From Paracoccus caeni (GTDB taxonomy: Bacteria > Pseudomonadota > Alphaproteobacteria > Rhodobacterales > Rhodobacteraceae), in the NCBI RefSeq assembly GCF_016629665.1, contig NZ_JAEPRQ010000005.1, positions 124,001-188,000 on the forward strand: a stretch of 64,000 nucleotides of DNA, in the 5' to 3' direction. The notes under the pieces are model-generated. The model was not told the DNA's origin. It did not search any database and saw only the letters and a program-made list of their open reading frames with translations. Positions 35,458 to 44,761 of this stretch are shown in pieces. Each line of letters begins with the position of its first letter. Position 1 is the stretch's first letter. Made by a program: the position numbers and the translations under genes.

Positions 35458-36407
35458 TGAGACGTCGTGGTCAGGTTGATCCGGAACAGAGCCTCGCGGT
35501 GCGCGCGGCATGGTTACACTATATTGGCGGCTTGACGCAGACGACGGTGGCGAAACGGCTGGGCCTGCCTTCGGTCAAGGCGCATCGGCTGATCGCCAAG
35601 GCGCAGGCAGAGGGGCTGGTCAAGGTTTCGATCGACGGTGACATCATCGAATGCGTCGAGTTGGAATACCGGCTCGGCAAGCGCTACGGCCTCGATTATT
35701 GCGAGGTCGCCCCCGATCTGGGCGAGGATGAATTGCCACTGCGGGCGCTTGGACTTGCGGGGGCCAATTTCCTGCGGCGCGAGATTGCGCTGGGCGAACA
35801 TCGTGTAATCGGGCTTGGTCACGGCCGGACGATGGCGGCCATGGTGCAGCATCTGCCAAGGTTCGATGCGGGCGGGGTGCGGTTCGTGTCGGTGCTGGGC
35901 GGCTTGACACGGAACTATGCGGCCAACCCGCATGACGTGATGCATTCGCTGGCCGAAAAGACCGGGGCGCAGGCCTATGTGCTGCCGGTGCCGTTCTTTG
36001 CCAATTCGGAAGGCGACAGGCGGGTGCTTCTGGCGCAGCCGGGTGTGGCCGAGATCATGAATCTGTCAACAGGCGCGACGTTGAAGCTGGTCGGCGTCGG
36101 CTCTGCCGATGCCAGCGCGCAACTGGTCGCGTCCGGCATGATCGAACCGCAGGAGATCGCCGAGATCGTTGCCGCCGGGGCGGCGGGCGAGATGATGGGC
36201 CATTTCTTCGATGCCAGCGGCCGGATCGTTGAAACCATGCTCAGCGCGCGAACCCTGTCGGCACCGCTGGACGATGCCGAAGACACGCGCGTCGTCGTCA
36301 TCGCCGGAGGAACCCACAAGATCGACGCGATCCGGGCGGTGCTGAACAGCGGGCGGGTGAACGGTCTGATCACCGACGAACTGACCGCGCAGGCGCTGTT
36401 CGGTTAA
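35457..36407 (+). CDS. eryD: EryD-like SorC-family transcriptional regulator
   Basis: 316-residue DNA-binding regulator. The N-terminal helix-turn-helix is at about residues 18-50 (TQTTVAKRLGLPSVKAHRLI), followed by a SorC/DeoR-type sugar-phosphate-binding domain with GLGHGRTMAAM and VVVIAGGTHKIDAIRAVL. EryD of Brucella represses the ery operon and is relieved by erythritol. Here it is the last gene of the rightward operon, with ATG overlapping the dehydrogenase stop (TGATG). Likely targets are the palindromes in the 29.6-30.2 kb divergent region. Effector identity is inferred. Confidence 0.86.
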   Translation: MRRRGQVDPEQSLAVRAAWLHYIGGLTQTTVAKRLGLPSVKAHRLIAKAQAEGLVKVSIDGDIIECVELEYRLGKRYGLDYCEVAPDLGEDELPLRALGLAGANFLRREIALGEHRVIGLGHGRTMAAMVQHLPRFDAGGVRFVSVLGGLTRNYAANPHDVMHSLAEKTGAQAYVLPVPFFANSEGDRRVLLAQPGVAEIMNLSTGATLKLVGVGSADASAQLVASGMIEPQEIAEIVAAGAAGEMMGHFFDASGRIVETMLSARTLSAPLDDAEDTRVVVIAGGTHKIDAIRAVLNSGRVNGLITDELTAQALFG

Positions 36408-36502
36408 ATCAGCCGCTGCCGGGGGCGTGTTTCGTGCCCTATTGATGAAACCGGCCCTGCGCTTATCTTGTTGAGTTGTAGCGTGTTGTGACGGGGGCCG
36501 GG

Positions 36503-37441
36503 ATGGCGGGCGATCCATATGAAGCGTTGGGTGTGGCGAAGACCGCCTCTGACGCCGAGATCAAGAAGGCGTATCGCAAGATCGCCAAATCCGATCACCC
36601 CGACCTCAATCCCGATCCCTCGGCAACTGCCCGTTTCAAGGCGGCCTCTGCCGCCTATGATCTGCTGAAGGATGCCGAACAACGCCGCCGTTTCGACGCG
36701 GGAGAGATTGACGCTCAGGGTCAGGAACGCCCGCAACGCCACAGCTACCGCGAACATGCCGAGGCGGCGGGCAATCCCTATGCGCGCAGCTATGGCTTTG
36801 ACGGCGATCCCGATCTGTCGGGTGTCTTCTCGGACCTTTTCGGGCGACGTGGCGGGCGCGGGGGTTTTTCGGGCTTCCAGCAGGAAGAGTTCAGCGATCC
36901 GCGCGACTTTCACGTTCGCGGACAGGATTATCGCTTCAATCTTGAAATCGACTTCATGACTGCGGCCAATGGCGGCAAGACCCGGATCACCCTGCCGGAC
37001 GGCGGCGATCTGGGCGTCACCATTCCCAAGGGCGTTCGCGACGGCCAGACCATCCGGCTGAAAGGCAAGGGCGGCAAGGGGATCGGTGGCGGGGGGCCGG
37101 GCGATGCCTATCTGACCGTCTCGATTGCGCCACATCCCGAATTCACCCGTGACGGCAATGACGTGTTCCTGACGCTGCCGATCTCTATCGATGAGGCGAT
37201 CCTTGGCGGCAAGGTGCCGGTGCCGACCATCGACGGGCCGGTCAATCTGACGATCCCCAAAGGGGCCAGTTCCGGTCGCAAGCTGAGGCTGAGGGGGCGG
37301 GGCATCAATGGCGGCGATCAGCATGTCGAGCTGAAAGTAGTGATGCCCGCGAAACCCGACGAGGCGTTGGAGGCTTTCATGGAAGAATGGCGGAAGGATC
37401 ACGGCTATGATCCCCGCGCCGGAACGAAGGCCGGAGGATGA
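36503..37441 (+). CDS. cbpA: DnaJ-type co-chaperone without zinc finger (CbpA-like)
   Basis: 312-residue type II Hsp40. The J domain at residues 4-68 has the HPD motif at 32-34 (SDHPDLN) for DnaK stimulation. A Gly/Phe-rich linker follows ([14 protein letters not shown]), then the DnaJ C-terminal substrate domains from about 130 (FNLEIDFMTAANGGKTRITL, VTIPKGVRDGQTIRL). The Cys-rich zinc finger of true DnaJ is absent, so CbpA/DjlA-like function is inferred. ATG 36503 is preferred over GTG 36488. It overlaps the downstream modulator gene by the ATGA motif, matching the cbpA-cbpM pair of other bacteria. Confidence 0.87.
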   Translation: MAGDPYEALGVAKTASDAEIKKAYRKIAKSDHPDLNPDPSATARFKAASAAYDLLKDAEQRRRFDAGEIDAQGQERPQRHSYREHAEAAGNPYARSYGFDGDPDLSGVFSDLFGRRGGRGGFSGFQQEEFSDPRDFHVRGQDYRFNLEIDFMTAANGGKTRITLPDGGDLGVTIPKGVRDGQTIRLKGKGGKGIGGGGPGDAYLTVSIAPHPEFTRDGNDVFLTLPISIDEAILGGKVPVPTIDGPVNLTIPKGASSGRKLRLRGRGINGGDQHVELKVVMPAKPDEALEAFMEEWRKDHGYDPRAGTKAGG

Positions 37442-37809
37442 TGCAGATGCCACGTTATTACAGCGAATCGCAGATCCTCGCGCTGGTGGACGATCTGACC
37501 GCCCCCCGGCTGAAGGCTTTCGTCCGCGCCCGCATCGTCACCCCTCTCAGCACCGCCGACGGTCCCGCCTATCGCGAAACCGACCTCGCGCGGTTGCAAC
37601 TGCTCTGCGACCTTGCCGATATCCATGAACTGCCCGAGGACAGCCTGCCGCTGGTGATGTCGCTGATCGATCAGTTGAACACCGCCCGTGGCGATATGCG
37701 GGCGCTGATGCAGGCCGTCGCCGCCGAACCGGACGAGGTGCGGGGCCGTATCCGCACCGTCATCCGCCATATGCGGATCGTGACGGTCGAGACGGGGCAG
37801 GGCGGTTAA
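37438..37809 (+). CDS. cbpM: CbpM-like chaperone modulator
   Basis: About 123 residues (shorter if ATG 37447 is used, which has better spacing from GGAGG at 37433-37437). It has a MerR-like N-terminal half (YSESQILALVDDLTAPRLKAF, AYRETDLARLQLLCDLADI) and a helical second half. CbpM proteins bind the CbpA J domain and inhibit its co-chaperone and DNA-binding activity. The MerR resemblance is a family trait, and the overlap with the CbpA-like gene supports this call over a free-standing transcription factor. Confidence 0.75.
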   Translation: MMQMPRYYSESQILALVDDLTAPRLKAFVRARIVTPLSTADGPAYRETDLARLQLLCDLADIHELPEDSLPLVMSLIDQLNTARGDMRALMQAVAAEPDEVRGRIRTVIRHMRIVTVETGQGG

Positions 37810-37825
37810 GCCCCCAAGTGCATTC

Positions 37826-38002
37826 TCAACCGGGCCGTTCGTCCAGCAACGGCTTGCGCGCGGGCAGTTCAGCCATGATCCTGCGGCGCTGCTGATCGGT
37901 CATCCCGGCCCAGCCGATGATTTCATCGATGCTGCGGTAACAACCGATGCAAAGCGTCTTCACCGGATGCATCACGCAGACATTGATGCAGGGGCTTTCC
38001 AC
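37826..38002 (-). CDS. DUF1289 family small Cys-rich protein
   Basis: 58-residue protein starting at GTG 38002, 4 nt beyond the ruvX stop, ending TGA at 37826. It reads ESPCINVCVMHPVKTLCIGC then YRSIDEIIGWAGMTDQQRR, the classic DUF1289 pattern with four cysteines (C-x3-C and C-x2-C) that probably bind zinc or an Fe-S cluster, followed by a short helical W-x-x-M segment. No ribosome-binding site is evident; coupling to ruvX is likely. Function unknown. It is the last gene of ccmI-ruvX-DUF1289. Confidence 0.8.
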   Translation of the reverse strand: MESPCINVCVMHPVKTLCIGCYRSIDEIIGWAGMTDQQRRRIMAELPARKPLLDERPG

Positions 38003-38006
38003 GCCG

Positions 38007-38477
38007 TTAGCCGTTCAGATAGCGCAGCCGGTCAAGCGCGCCCTGCAGGATATAGCCCGCCGCAACCTGATCGATCACCTCGGCGCGGCGTTTACGTGAG
38101 GTATCGGCTTCCAGCAGTGCGCGTTCGGCGGCGACGGTCGAAAGCCGCTCGTCCCAGTAACTGATCGGCAGATCGGTGAGCCGGGTGAGATTGCGGGCGA
38201 AGGCGCGGGTGGACTGCGCACGCGGCCCCTCGCTGCCATCCATATTGCGCGGCAGGCCAAGCACCAGCCCGATCAGCCCTCGCTCGCGGACGATGGACAG
38301 CAGTTCTTCGGCATCCAGCGTGAATTTCTGCCGCCGGATCACCTTCAACGGCGAGGCCACCTGACGCAGCCCGTCGCTGACCGCCACGCCGATAGTCTTG
38401 GTGCCCAGATCAAGGCCCGCGATGGCACCTGTCGCCCGCAGCGATTTGGCGAAATCGGCGATATCTTCATGGATCAT
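38007..38477 (-). CDS. ruvX: RuvX/YqgF family Holliday junction resolvase-like nuclease
   Basis: 156-residue RNase H-fold protein. The first strand [15 protein letters not shown] near residue 20 carries the catalytic Asp; others are in [13 protein letters not shown] and the C-terminal [12 protein letters not shown]. In E. coli YqgF processes the 5' end of pre-16S rRNA, while Holliday junction cleavage has been shown for other homologues; both roles remain candidates here. Its ATG overlaps the ccmI stop (ATGA), and DUF1289 follows at once. Confidence 0.9.
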   Translation of the reverse strand: MIHEDIADFAKSLRATGAIAGLDLGTKTIGVAVSDGLRQVASPLKVIRRQKFTLDAEELLSIVRERGLIGLVLGLPRNMDGSEGPRAQSTRAFARNLTRLTDLPISYWDERLSTVAAERALLEADTSRKRRAEVIDQVAAGYILQGALDRLRYLNG

Positions 38478-39694
38478 TCGTCAATCCCCGATTGTTCAGC
38501 CGCCGCGCGGATCGTCGCAACTGCGTCGGGCGAGGCTGCAAAGACCTGCAGCGCCTCGTCCCGGATCGCCCGAGCATGATCGGTCTTGCCGATGATGACC
38601 AGCGAGGAAATCAGCCGCGCCCATTCCTCGGGCGAGCCGCCCTGCTGGGCCAGCCGCGCCTCTAGCTGCGAGACCATCCCGGCGACAAATTCCTGCCGCT
38701 CTTCATCGGACATTTCAGAGGCGGCGGCGATGTCGTCGCCACTGGGGCCGGGCAGGGGATCACCCGCTTCGGGCGCAACATAGTCCGGCTGACCGGCAAG
38801 CCATGCCAGATCGGCGATGGCTGGGCGTATCCAGGTATTCCATTGCGGGTTAGACGGTTCCCGCTCCAAAAGTCGTCGCCATATCTCGAATGCCTTGTCG
38901 GGGCGGCCATTCTGCAGATGAAGAAGCCCGACGAAATAGTGGCCCTGCTGCTGATCGGGATCAATCTTGATCAGCCGGGCCAGCACGGCCTCGGCCTCGG
39001 GGGTGACAACTCCGTCTGCCGCATCTACCATCAGCGCAACCAGCCGCAGCAGATCGGCGCTGCTGGCAGCTTCGCCCCGTAGCGCGACCAATTGTTCCTG
39101 CGCCGCGCGGGCAGCAACGGCATTGCCGATCTGCATCTCCTGCATCGCCAGCAATTCCAGCCCCTGCGGATCGGGCTGTTCGGCGACGCGATCACGAAGC
39201 TGCTGCATCAGTTCGGCATCCTCGGGACGAAGTTGCGGTGCCGGCGTGGCCGAACGCTGCGCCTCGGCCTCGGCCTGTGAGGGACGGTTCTGATAGCTCC
39301 GCTCGGCCTCGGCAAAGCGGGCAGAGATCGGCTGATCATCCGCGCCCGGCGCACCCTCGGCGATGTAAAGCGCGACGCCGCCGCCCAGCAGAACCGCCAA
39401 CACGGCCCCCGCAGCGACAACCTTGCCACCGGAACCGGCGGGGCGGGCGGCAGAGAGACGACGATCAGCCTCCAACACCTTACGTCCGATTTCGGTCCGC
39501 AGACGGCCAGCATCTTCGGCATTGATCACGCCACGTTCCAGATCGCGGTCCACCTCGCGCAACTGATCGCGATAGACGCGCAGGTCAAAAGCGGCGGCAG
39601 GCTCGGACGCGCTGCCCTCTTGCGCACGCAACAGCGGCGCAAGGATGGCAGCCGCCACCACCACGACCAGCACTGCGCAGATGATCCAGAACAT
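38474..39694 (-). CDS. ccmI: Cytochrome c maturation protein CcmI
   Basis: 406-residue inner-membrane protein that delivers apocytochrome c to the CcmFH haem ligation complex. Residues 1-23 ([20 protein letters not shown]) and about 98-118 form the two membrane helices with the cytoplasmic leucine-zipper-like loop between ([18 protein letters not shown]). The large periplasmic part contains TPR-like repeats, for example [23 protein letters not shown] 39694 has a strong GGAGGAAG site. It lies away from the other ccm genes, which are not in the window. It supports c-type cytochromes such as the c550 at 22.4 kb. Confidence 0.9.
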   Translation of the reverse strand: MFWIICAVLVVVVAAAILAPLLRAQEGSASEPAAAFDLRVYRDQLREVDRDLERGVINAEDAGRLRTEIGRKVLEADRRLSAARPAGSGGKVVAAGAVLAVLLGGGVALYIAEGAPGADDQPISARFAEAERSYQNRPSQAEAEAQRSATPAPQLRPEDAELMQQLRDRVAEQPDPQGLELLAMQEMQIGNAVAARAAQEQLVALRGEAASSADLLRLVALMVDAADGVVTPEAEAVLARLIKIDPDQQQGHYFVGLLHLQNGRPDKAFEIWRRLLEREPSNPQWNTWIRPAIADLAWLAGQPDYVAPEAGDPLPGPSGDDIAAASEMSDEERQEFVAGMVSQLEARLAQQGGSPEEWARLISSLVIIGKTDHARAIRDEALQVFAASPDAVATIRAAAEQSGIDE

Positions 39695-40048
39695 CGACTT
39701 CCTCCGTTGTCCCGTATCTCTAGTGCGGATCGCCCGCGACCGAAAGCCGGACGAAAGGCGGTGATGTGACGCAGCGGTGGTCGGAAAGGCCGCCGGTACT
39801 GGGCCACGAGCATGTTCGCGAACCACTTCGGGTCTCACAATGCGTTGCGGCCCCCCGGTGACGCTTTATGTGGACTCTCGGTTGAGGCAGAAGAATGCGC
39901 CGGTTTGGCTGGTTGCGCCGCACAGGTGTCTGGGACGCGGATTCGCTGTGCCAATTTTGTGCCGATATTCCCGTGATGTTCACGGTTCCTGGCGGATAAT
40001 CGAGATCGGAAAGGGTAGCATCGAAGCCTAATGCAATCATTGGCTTAC
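39695..40048. other. Intergenic region between ccmI and tRNA-Thr
   Basis: About 350 nt with no convincing gene. An 84-codon frame at 39777-40031 on the plus strand has no ribosome-binding site and an atypical composition. A small hairpin CCGTGA/TCACGG occurs near 39971-39985. The region presumably holds the ccmI promoter. Confidence 0.5.
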
Positions 40049-40123
<75 letters not shown>

Positions 40124-40257
40124 GCCGGTGGAGGGCGTTTAGACAAAGGCGCGGCGGCGCGCAAGGGGTTTGGACGAAATTCCCGCAAATCGCCGAAAGC
40201 GCCGCTGACGTCGTGGCATTGCTGGACTGCGGGCGCTTGCGGCGGTAACAGGATGGG

Positions 40258-40422
40258 ATGACAGAACGCCCCGAGGACAAGAAGAAACAGCAGACCCGCG
40301 AGGACCGGCTTCGTGCCGCGCTGCGGGCGAATCTGCAGCGCCGGAAGGCGCAGGCAAGGGCACGGGCCGACGGGACGGATAACAAAAGCGAAAACGGCGA
40401 TACAGGCGGAGACGAAAGCTGA
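40258..40422 (+). CDS. Small basic hypothetical protein upstream of murA
   Basis: 54-residue protein starting at ATG 40258 and ending TGA 40420-40422. It is very rich in Lys, Arg, Glu and Gln ([19 protein letters not shown], then [12 protein letters not shown]) and is probably a single helix with an acidic tail. A GGCGGTAACAGGAT stretch upstream contains a weak AGGA site. Its stop overlaps the murA ATG (TGATG), so it is expected to be translated with murA. Similar short charged ORFs precede murA in related genomes, in my recollection. Function unknown. Confidence 0.65.
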   Translation: MTERPEDKKKQQTREDRLRAALRANLQRRKAQARARADGTDNKSENGDTGGDES

Positions 40423-41693
40423 TGGACCAGATTATCGTTCGGGGGAACGGAACGCTGAAGGGCGAGATACCGATTGCGGGGGCAAAGAACGCCTGCCTGA
40501 CCCTGATGCCCGCAACCCTCCTGACCGACGAGCCGCTGACGCTGACCAATGCGCCGCGCCTGTCCGATATCCGCACCATGTCCGAGCTTTTGCAAAGCCT
40601 TGGCGCCGAGGTGGCAAGTCTGCAGGACGGTCAGGTTCTGGCGATGTCCAGCCATGCATTGACCAGCCATCACGCCGATTACGATATCGTGCGGAAAATG
40701 CGCGCCTCGATCCTTGTTCTGGGCCCGATGCTGGCGCGGGACGGTCATGCCGAGGTTTCGCTGCCCGGCGGTTGCGCCATTGGCGCGCGTCCGGTGGACC
40801 TGCATCTGAAAGCGTTCGAGGCGATGGGCGCAGAGCTTGATCTGCGCGACGGCTATGTGCATGCGAAGGCACCGGCAGGTGGGCTTAGAGGGGCTGTTTT
40901 CGAATTTCCGGTCGTCTCGGTCGGTGCGACTGAAAATGCGCTGATGGCGGCGACGCTTGCCAAGGGCACGACCGTGCTGAAGAACGCCGCCCGCGAGCCC
41001 GAGATCGTCGATCTGGCGCAATGCCTTCGCAAGATGGGCGCGCAGATCGAGGGTGAGGGCACCAGCACTATCACCATTCAGGGCGTCGATGCCCTGCACG
41101 GCGCAACCCACCCCGTCGTCACCGACCGGATCGAGCTTGGCACCTATATGCTTGCCCCCGCGATGTGCGGCGGCGAGGTGGAATGCCTTGGCGGGCGGAT
41201 CGATCTTCTCTCCGCCTTCTGTGAAAAGCTGGACGAGGCCGGGATCAGTGTCGAAGAGACTGCGCGCGGGATCAAGGTCAGCCGTCACAACGGGCCGATC
41301 AAGGCGGTCAATGTCACGACCGAGCCTTTCCCCGGTTTCCCGACCGATCTGCAGGCGCAGTTCATGGCGCTGATGTGCATTGCCGAAGGCACCAGCGTGC
41401 TGGAGGAAACCATTTTCGAGAACCGCTTCATGCACGCCCCGGAACTGACCCGGATGGGCGCGCGGATCGAGGTTCATGGCGGCCATGCGACCGTCACCGG
41501 GGTCAGCAAGCTGCGTGGTGCGCCGGTGATGGCGACGGATTTGCGCGCTTCGGTCAGCCTGATCCTTGCGGGGATGGCTGCGGAAGGGCAGACCACGGTC
41601 AGCCGGGTCTATCATCTGGATCGCGGTTACGAACATGTCGTGCGCAAACTGCGCGGTGTTGGTGCGCATATCGAACGGATCAAGGAGGAATAA
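40422..41693 (+). CDS. murA: UDP-N-acetylglucosamine 1-carboxyvinyltransferase
   Basis: 423-residue cytosolic enzyme for the first committed step of peptidoglycan synthesis, transfer of enolpyruvate from PEP to UDP-GlcNAc. The N-terminal [18 protein letters not shown] holds the catalytic lysine. The active-site cysteine is C118 in [16 protein letters not shown], so the enzyme should be fosfomycin-sensitive. RAS-type motif [17 protein letters not shown] and [12 protein letters not shown] are present near the C-terminus. Translation is coupled to the small upstream ORF; DUF2948 follows after 3 nt. Confidence 0.96.
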   Translation: MDQIIVRGNGTLKGEIPIAGAKNACLTLMPATLLTDEPLTLTNAPRLSDIRTMSELLQSLGAEVASLQDGQVLAMSSHALTSHHADYDIVRKMRASILVLGPMLARDGHAEVSLPGGCAIGARPVDLHLKAFEAMGAELDLRDGYVHAKAPAGGLRGAVFEFPVVSVGATENALMAATLAKGTTVLKNAAREPEIVDLAQCLRKMGAQIEGEGTSTITIQGVDALHGATHPVVTDRIELGTYMLAPAMCGGEVECLGGRIDLLSAFCEKLDEAGISVEETARGIKVSRHNGPIKAVNVTTEPFPGFPTDLQAQFMALMCIAEGTSVLEETIFENRFMHAPELTRMGARIEVHGGHATVTGVSKLRGAPVMATDLRASVSLILAGMAAEGQTTVSRVYHLDRGYEHVVRKLRGVGAHIERIKEE

Positions 41694-41696
41694 GGA

Positions 41697-42173
41697 ATGG
41701 TCGAAGACGCCCGCTTTGCCGATGCCGATCCGCGCCCTTTGGCGCTGAAGGCCGAGGATTCGGACGATCTCAGGATCATGTCGGCGCTGTTGCAGGATTC
41801 GGTCCTGCCCGGATCGGAAATCTCTTACGATCCCAAGGCGCGGCGTCTGGCCCTTCTTCTGAACCGCTTCCGTTGGGAAGATGCGGATGCCGCCCGCGCT
41901 GAAGGGCGCGGGTTTGAGCGTGTCCGCGCGCTGCTTGTCATTGGTGATGTGCTGCGGATGACCAGCGACGGGGTCGAGCGGGATGCCGATACCGTGCTGG
42001 AACTGCTGTCGATCGACTGGCAGCCGGGCGAGGACGGAACGGGTGCGCTGTCGCTGAATTTCTCCGGCGATGGCACGCTGGTTCTGGATGTGGAATGCGT
42101 CAATCTGGATCTGCGCGACGTGTCGCAGCCCTATTACGCCATCTCGCGCAAAGCCCCCGCGCATCCCGAATGA
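41697..42173 (+). CDS. DUF2948 family protein
   Basis: 158-residue soluble protein restricted to alphaproteobacteria, function unknown. Conserved parts are LALKAEDSDDLRIMSALLQD, the LNRFRWEDAD segment, and the C-terminal LDVECVNLDLRDVSQPY. It starts 3 nt after murA with an AAGGA site inside the murA end. In many relatives it lies between murA and hisD; here a GNAT gene and a hydrolase gene intervene. Overlap of its stop with the next ATG (ATGA) indicates one message with that gene. Confidence 0.87.
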   Translation: MVEDARFADADPRPLALKAEDSDDLRIMSALLQDSVLPGSEISYDPKARRLALLLNRFRWEDADAARAEGRGFERVRALLVIGDVLRMTSDGVERDADTVLELLSIDWQPGEDGTGALSLNFSGDGTLVLDVECVNLDLRDVSQPYYAISRKAPAHPE

Positions 42174-42709
42174 TCACCTGGCGGCTTGGTCCGGATCGCG
42201 CCGGGGAATGGCGCGATATCCGGCTGGCCGCTTTGCGTGACGCGCCAGAGGCTTTCGATGCGACTTTGGCCGAATGGCAAAACCGGCCGCTTGAAGATTT
42301 CGCGGCAAGGCTTGCCGCTGTCCCGACATTCGTCGCCGGTGACAGGGTCGGGCACGCTTTTGCCGTCGCTTCCTGGCAGGCAGGGCTGGATTCGCGCGAT
42401 CCGCAGCGCGGGTGGCTGCTGTCGGTCTATTCTCGCCCGGAAGCGCGCGGCGGCGGTTATGCGGATGCGGTGATTGCTGCGGTGATCGCGGATGCCGCAG
42501 CAAATGGCGCGACCTCGATGGGGTTGAATGTCGTGGCAGGCAATCTGCATGCGCAACGCCTTTACCTTCGGCTGGGATTCCTCCCGACCGAACGGCAGGG
42601 CATCACCAATTCGCGTGGCGTGCCCGAGGTCGAAATGATCCTGCCCCGGTTAGAGCCTGCAGCGGTGACCGATACCCGGATCGGCCACCGCGACGTTTCC
42701 CGTCAATAG
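42170..42709 (+). CDS. GNAT family N-acetyltransferase
   Basis: 179-residue acetyltransferase. GNAT elements are FDATLAEWQNRPLEDFAARL near the N-terminus, a beta-4 segment WLLSVYSRPEARGGGYADAVI containing the acetyl-CoA pyrophosphate loop (R-x-x-G-G-G-Y/A), and GLNVVAGNLHAQRLYLRLGF for the C-terminal motif. It resembles small-molecule or protein acetyltransferases of the YhbS/RimI type; substrate unknown. ATG 42170 overlaps the DUF2948 stop. Its 3' end overlaps the convergent SleB gene by 7 nt. Confidence 0.83.
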   Translation: MITWRLGPDRAGEWRDIRLAALRDAPEAFDATLAEWQNRPLEDFAARLAAVPTFVAGDRVGHAFAVASWQAGLDSRDPQRGWLLSVYSRPEARGGGYADAVIAAVIADAAANGATSMGLNVVAGNLHAQRLYLRLGFLPTERQGITNSRGVPEVEMILPRLEPAAVTDTRIGHRDVSRQ

Positions 42710-43227
42710 CCGCGACGCCTTTCGATTGGCGTCGGCGGGACCGGCTGCGTCACCAGATGGCTGCGGCGCTTTTCGTAGAAGGCGTTGCCGCCTGCGACCA
42801 GCACGTAATGCATGTTGTCATAGGGGAACGAATATCCCTGCGTGTGGAAGAACATCGCGTTCTGCACGCCGGGTTGCCGTTCTCCGCGAAGCACCGCGAT
42901 TGCCGCCTCTCTGACGTCCGGCAGCGCCTTGGATTCCATTGGCCTGGTCATGATGCCGGGCGCGAATTGCCCCTTCTGGCCGACCACGCCGCAGACCGTA
43001 TTCGGAAATTCCGGCGACTCGACGCGGTTCATCACCACGCTGCCGACCGCGATCATGCCTTCACGGCTTGAACGGTTCGCTTCGAAGAAAATCGCCCGCA
43101 TCATGCAGTCGAGTTCGTTTCGGGAATGCCCGCCACCGCGCGATGAATCGCCACCACATCCCGCCACCGTCATCAGCGCGGTCAGTGCCGCCACGGCAAG
43201 CCGCGACTTCGTTTTTTGATTTTTCAT
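42703..43227 (-). CDS. Cell wall hydrolase of the SleB family, lipoprotein
   Basis: 174-residue protein with a lipoprotein signal (lipobox TVAGC at residue 24), so it is probably anchored in the outer or inner membrane facing the periplasm. The Hydrolase_2/SleB domain follows: LDCMMRAIFFEANRSSREGM with the catalytic glutamate, VGSVVMNRVESPEFPNTVC, QFAPGIMTRP and the MFFHTQGY segment. Such enzymes are putative lytic transglycosylases or amidases acting on peptidoglycan. It converges with the GNAT gene and is divergent from hisD. Confidence 0.85.
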   Translation of the reverse strand: MKNQKTKSRLAVAALTALMTVAGCGGDSSRGGGHSRNELDCMMRAIFFEANRSSREGMIAVGSVVMNRVESPEFPNTVCGVVGQKGQFAPGIMTRPMESKALPDVREAAIAVLRGERQPGVQNAMFFHTQGYSFPYDNMHYVLVAGGNAFYEKRRSHLVTQPVPPTPIERRRGY

Positions 43228-43376
43228 GAGCCTGTTTTTTGTTTTACTGCCCCTGTGGATAATCTTGCCTGCCTTGAATCGTCACTTCAACTGCAATCCG
43301 GGCAGCATCGGTATCGCGCGGCGCGACCGGCAGACAAGCGCCGATGCCATGCGATCCCGCAATTTGTCAGCCCCGC

Positions 43377-43403
43377 TTGAGGCCGCCCCGGCATGCCTAT
43401 AAC
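43377..43403 (+). promoter_or_regulatory. Weak candidate promoter for hisD
   Basis: TTGAGG (43377-43382) and TATAAC (43398-43403) are 15 nt apart, shorter than ideal. The placement, about 45 nt before the hisD start at 43448, is reasonable. Confidence 0.3.
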
Positions 43404-43447
43404 AAGGCAGGATGCATCTGATGATGCTCAGGTTTGCGGGGAAGATG

Positions 43448-44761
43448 ATGCCGATCAAGCTGAACAGCACGGACGCCGATTTCGAGGCGCGATTTGCCGA
43501 AATGCTGTCGGCCAAGCGCGAGGATTCCGCGGATGTCGGCGACACGGTTTCGGCGATCATCGCGGACGTGCGGGCGCGGGGTGATGAGGCGCTTTGCGAA
43601 CTGACCGCGAAATTCGACGGGATGGAGCTTTCGCCCGAGGGCCTGCGCTTCTCACCCGAGGAAATCGCCGAACAGGTCGCCAAGGTCTCGACCGAGGATC
43701 GCGCCGCGCTGCAACTGGCGGCCGAGCGTATCCGCGCCTATCACGCCCGCCAGATCCCCGATGATGCAAGCTGGACCGATCCCGACGGCGCGACTTTGGG
43801 CTGGCGCTGGACCGCGGTTGGCGCGGCGGGGCTTTACGTTCCGGGCGGGCAGGCGGCTTATCCGTCGAGCGTGTTGATGAACGCGATCCCCGCGCGGGTC
43901 GCGGGGGTCGAGCGGCTGGTCATCACCGTGCCGACGCCTCGCGGCGTGGTCAATCCGCTGGTCTTGCTTGCGGCGCAGCTTTCCGGCGTGGATGAGGTCT
44001 ATCGGATCGGCGGGGCGCAGGCGATTGCGGCTTTGGCCTATGGGACCAACACGATCCGTCCCGTGGACAAGATCACCGGGCCGGGCAACGCCTATGTTGC
44101 GGCGGCGAAGCGGCAGGTCTTCGGCAAGGTCGGGATCGACATGATCGCTGGCCCCTCCGAGGTGCTGATCATTGCCGAGGGTGAGCAGAACCCCGACTGG
44201 CTGGCGCTGGATCTGCTGGCGCAGGCCGAACACGACGCCGATGCCCAGTCGATCCTGATCACCACGGATGAGATGCTGGCCCATGCCGTTGCCGGCGCCG
44301 TGGACCGTATCCTGCCGACCCTGCCGCGGGCAGAGATCGCCGGGGCAAGCTGGCGCGACTATGGCACCATCATTGTGGTCCGCGACCTTGACGAGGCTGC
44401 GGCCCTGTCAAACCGCATCGCCCCCGAACATCTGGAGCTTTGCGTCGATGATCCCGAGGCTTTGGCGCTGAAATGTCGCGACGCGGGCGCGATCTTCCTT
44501 GGCGCGCATACGCCCGAGGCGGTGGGCGACTATGTCAGCGGCCCGAACCATGTGTTGCCGACCGCCCGCTCGGCCCGGTTTTCGTCAGGTCTGTCAGTTC
44601 TGGACTTTCTCAAGCGCACGACGATGGCGAAGCTGTCACCGGGCGCGCTGGCGGCGATTGGTCCGGCTGCCGTCCGGCTGGCCGGGGCCGAAGGGTTGCA
44701 GGCGCATGGTGCCTCGGTTCAGGCGCGGTTGTCAGTATTGAATGAAAGAGGTGCGGGATGA
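43448..44761 (+). CDS. hisD: Histidinol dehydrogenase
   Basis: 437-residue zinc enzyme that oxidises L-histidinol to histidine in two NAD-dependent steps. Conserved blocks are GLYVPGGQAAYPSSVLMNAIPA, KITGPGNAYVAAAKRQVFG, IDMIAGPSEVLIIAEG, LLAQAEHDADAQSIL with Glu/His catalytic residues, and the C-terminal SGPNHVLPTARSARFSSGLSV. ATG 43448 is chosen by family N-terminus (MPIKLNSTD) and a GGGGAAG site; ATG 43412 adds 12 residues. It starts the hisD-UPF0262-phosphatase operon, overlapping UPF0262 by 4 nt. hisG/hisZ are elsewhere in the window. Confidence 0.95.
   Translation: MPIKLNSTDADFEARFAEMLSAKREDSADVGDTVSAIIADVRARGDEALCELTAKFDGMELSPEGLRFSPEEIAEQVAKVSTEDRAALQLAAERIRAYHARQIPDDASWTDPDGATLGWRWTAVGAAGLYVPGGQAAYPSSVLMNAIPARVAGVERLVITVPTPRGVVNPLVLLAAQLSGVDEVYRIGGAQAIAALAYGTNTIRPVDKITGPGNAYVAAAKRQVFGKVGIDMIAGPSEVLIIAEGEQNPDWLALDLLAQAEHDADAQSILITTDEMLAHAVAGAVDRILPTLPRAEIAGASWRDYGTIIVVRDLDEAAALSNRIAPEHLELCVDDPEALALKCRDAGAIFLGAHTPEAVGDYVSGPNHVLPTARSARFSSGLSVLDFLKRTTMAKLSPGALAAIGPAAVRLAGAEGLQAHGASVQARLSVLNERGAG

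Noticed and set aside
39777..40031. 84-codon plus-strand ORF in the ccmI-tRNA gap
   Set aside because: No ribosome-binding site, odd composition and no recognisable feature.
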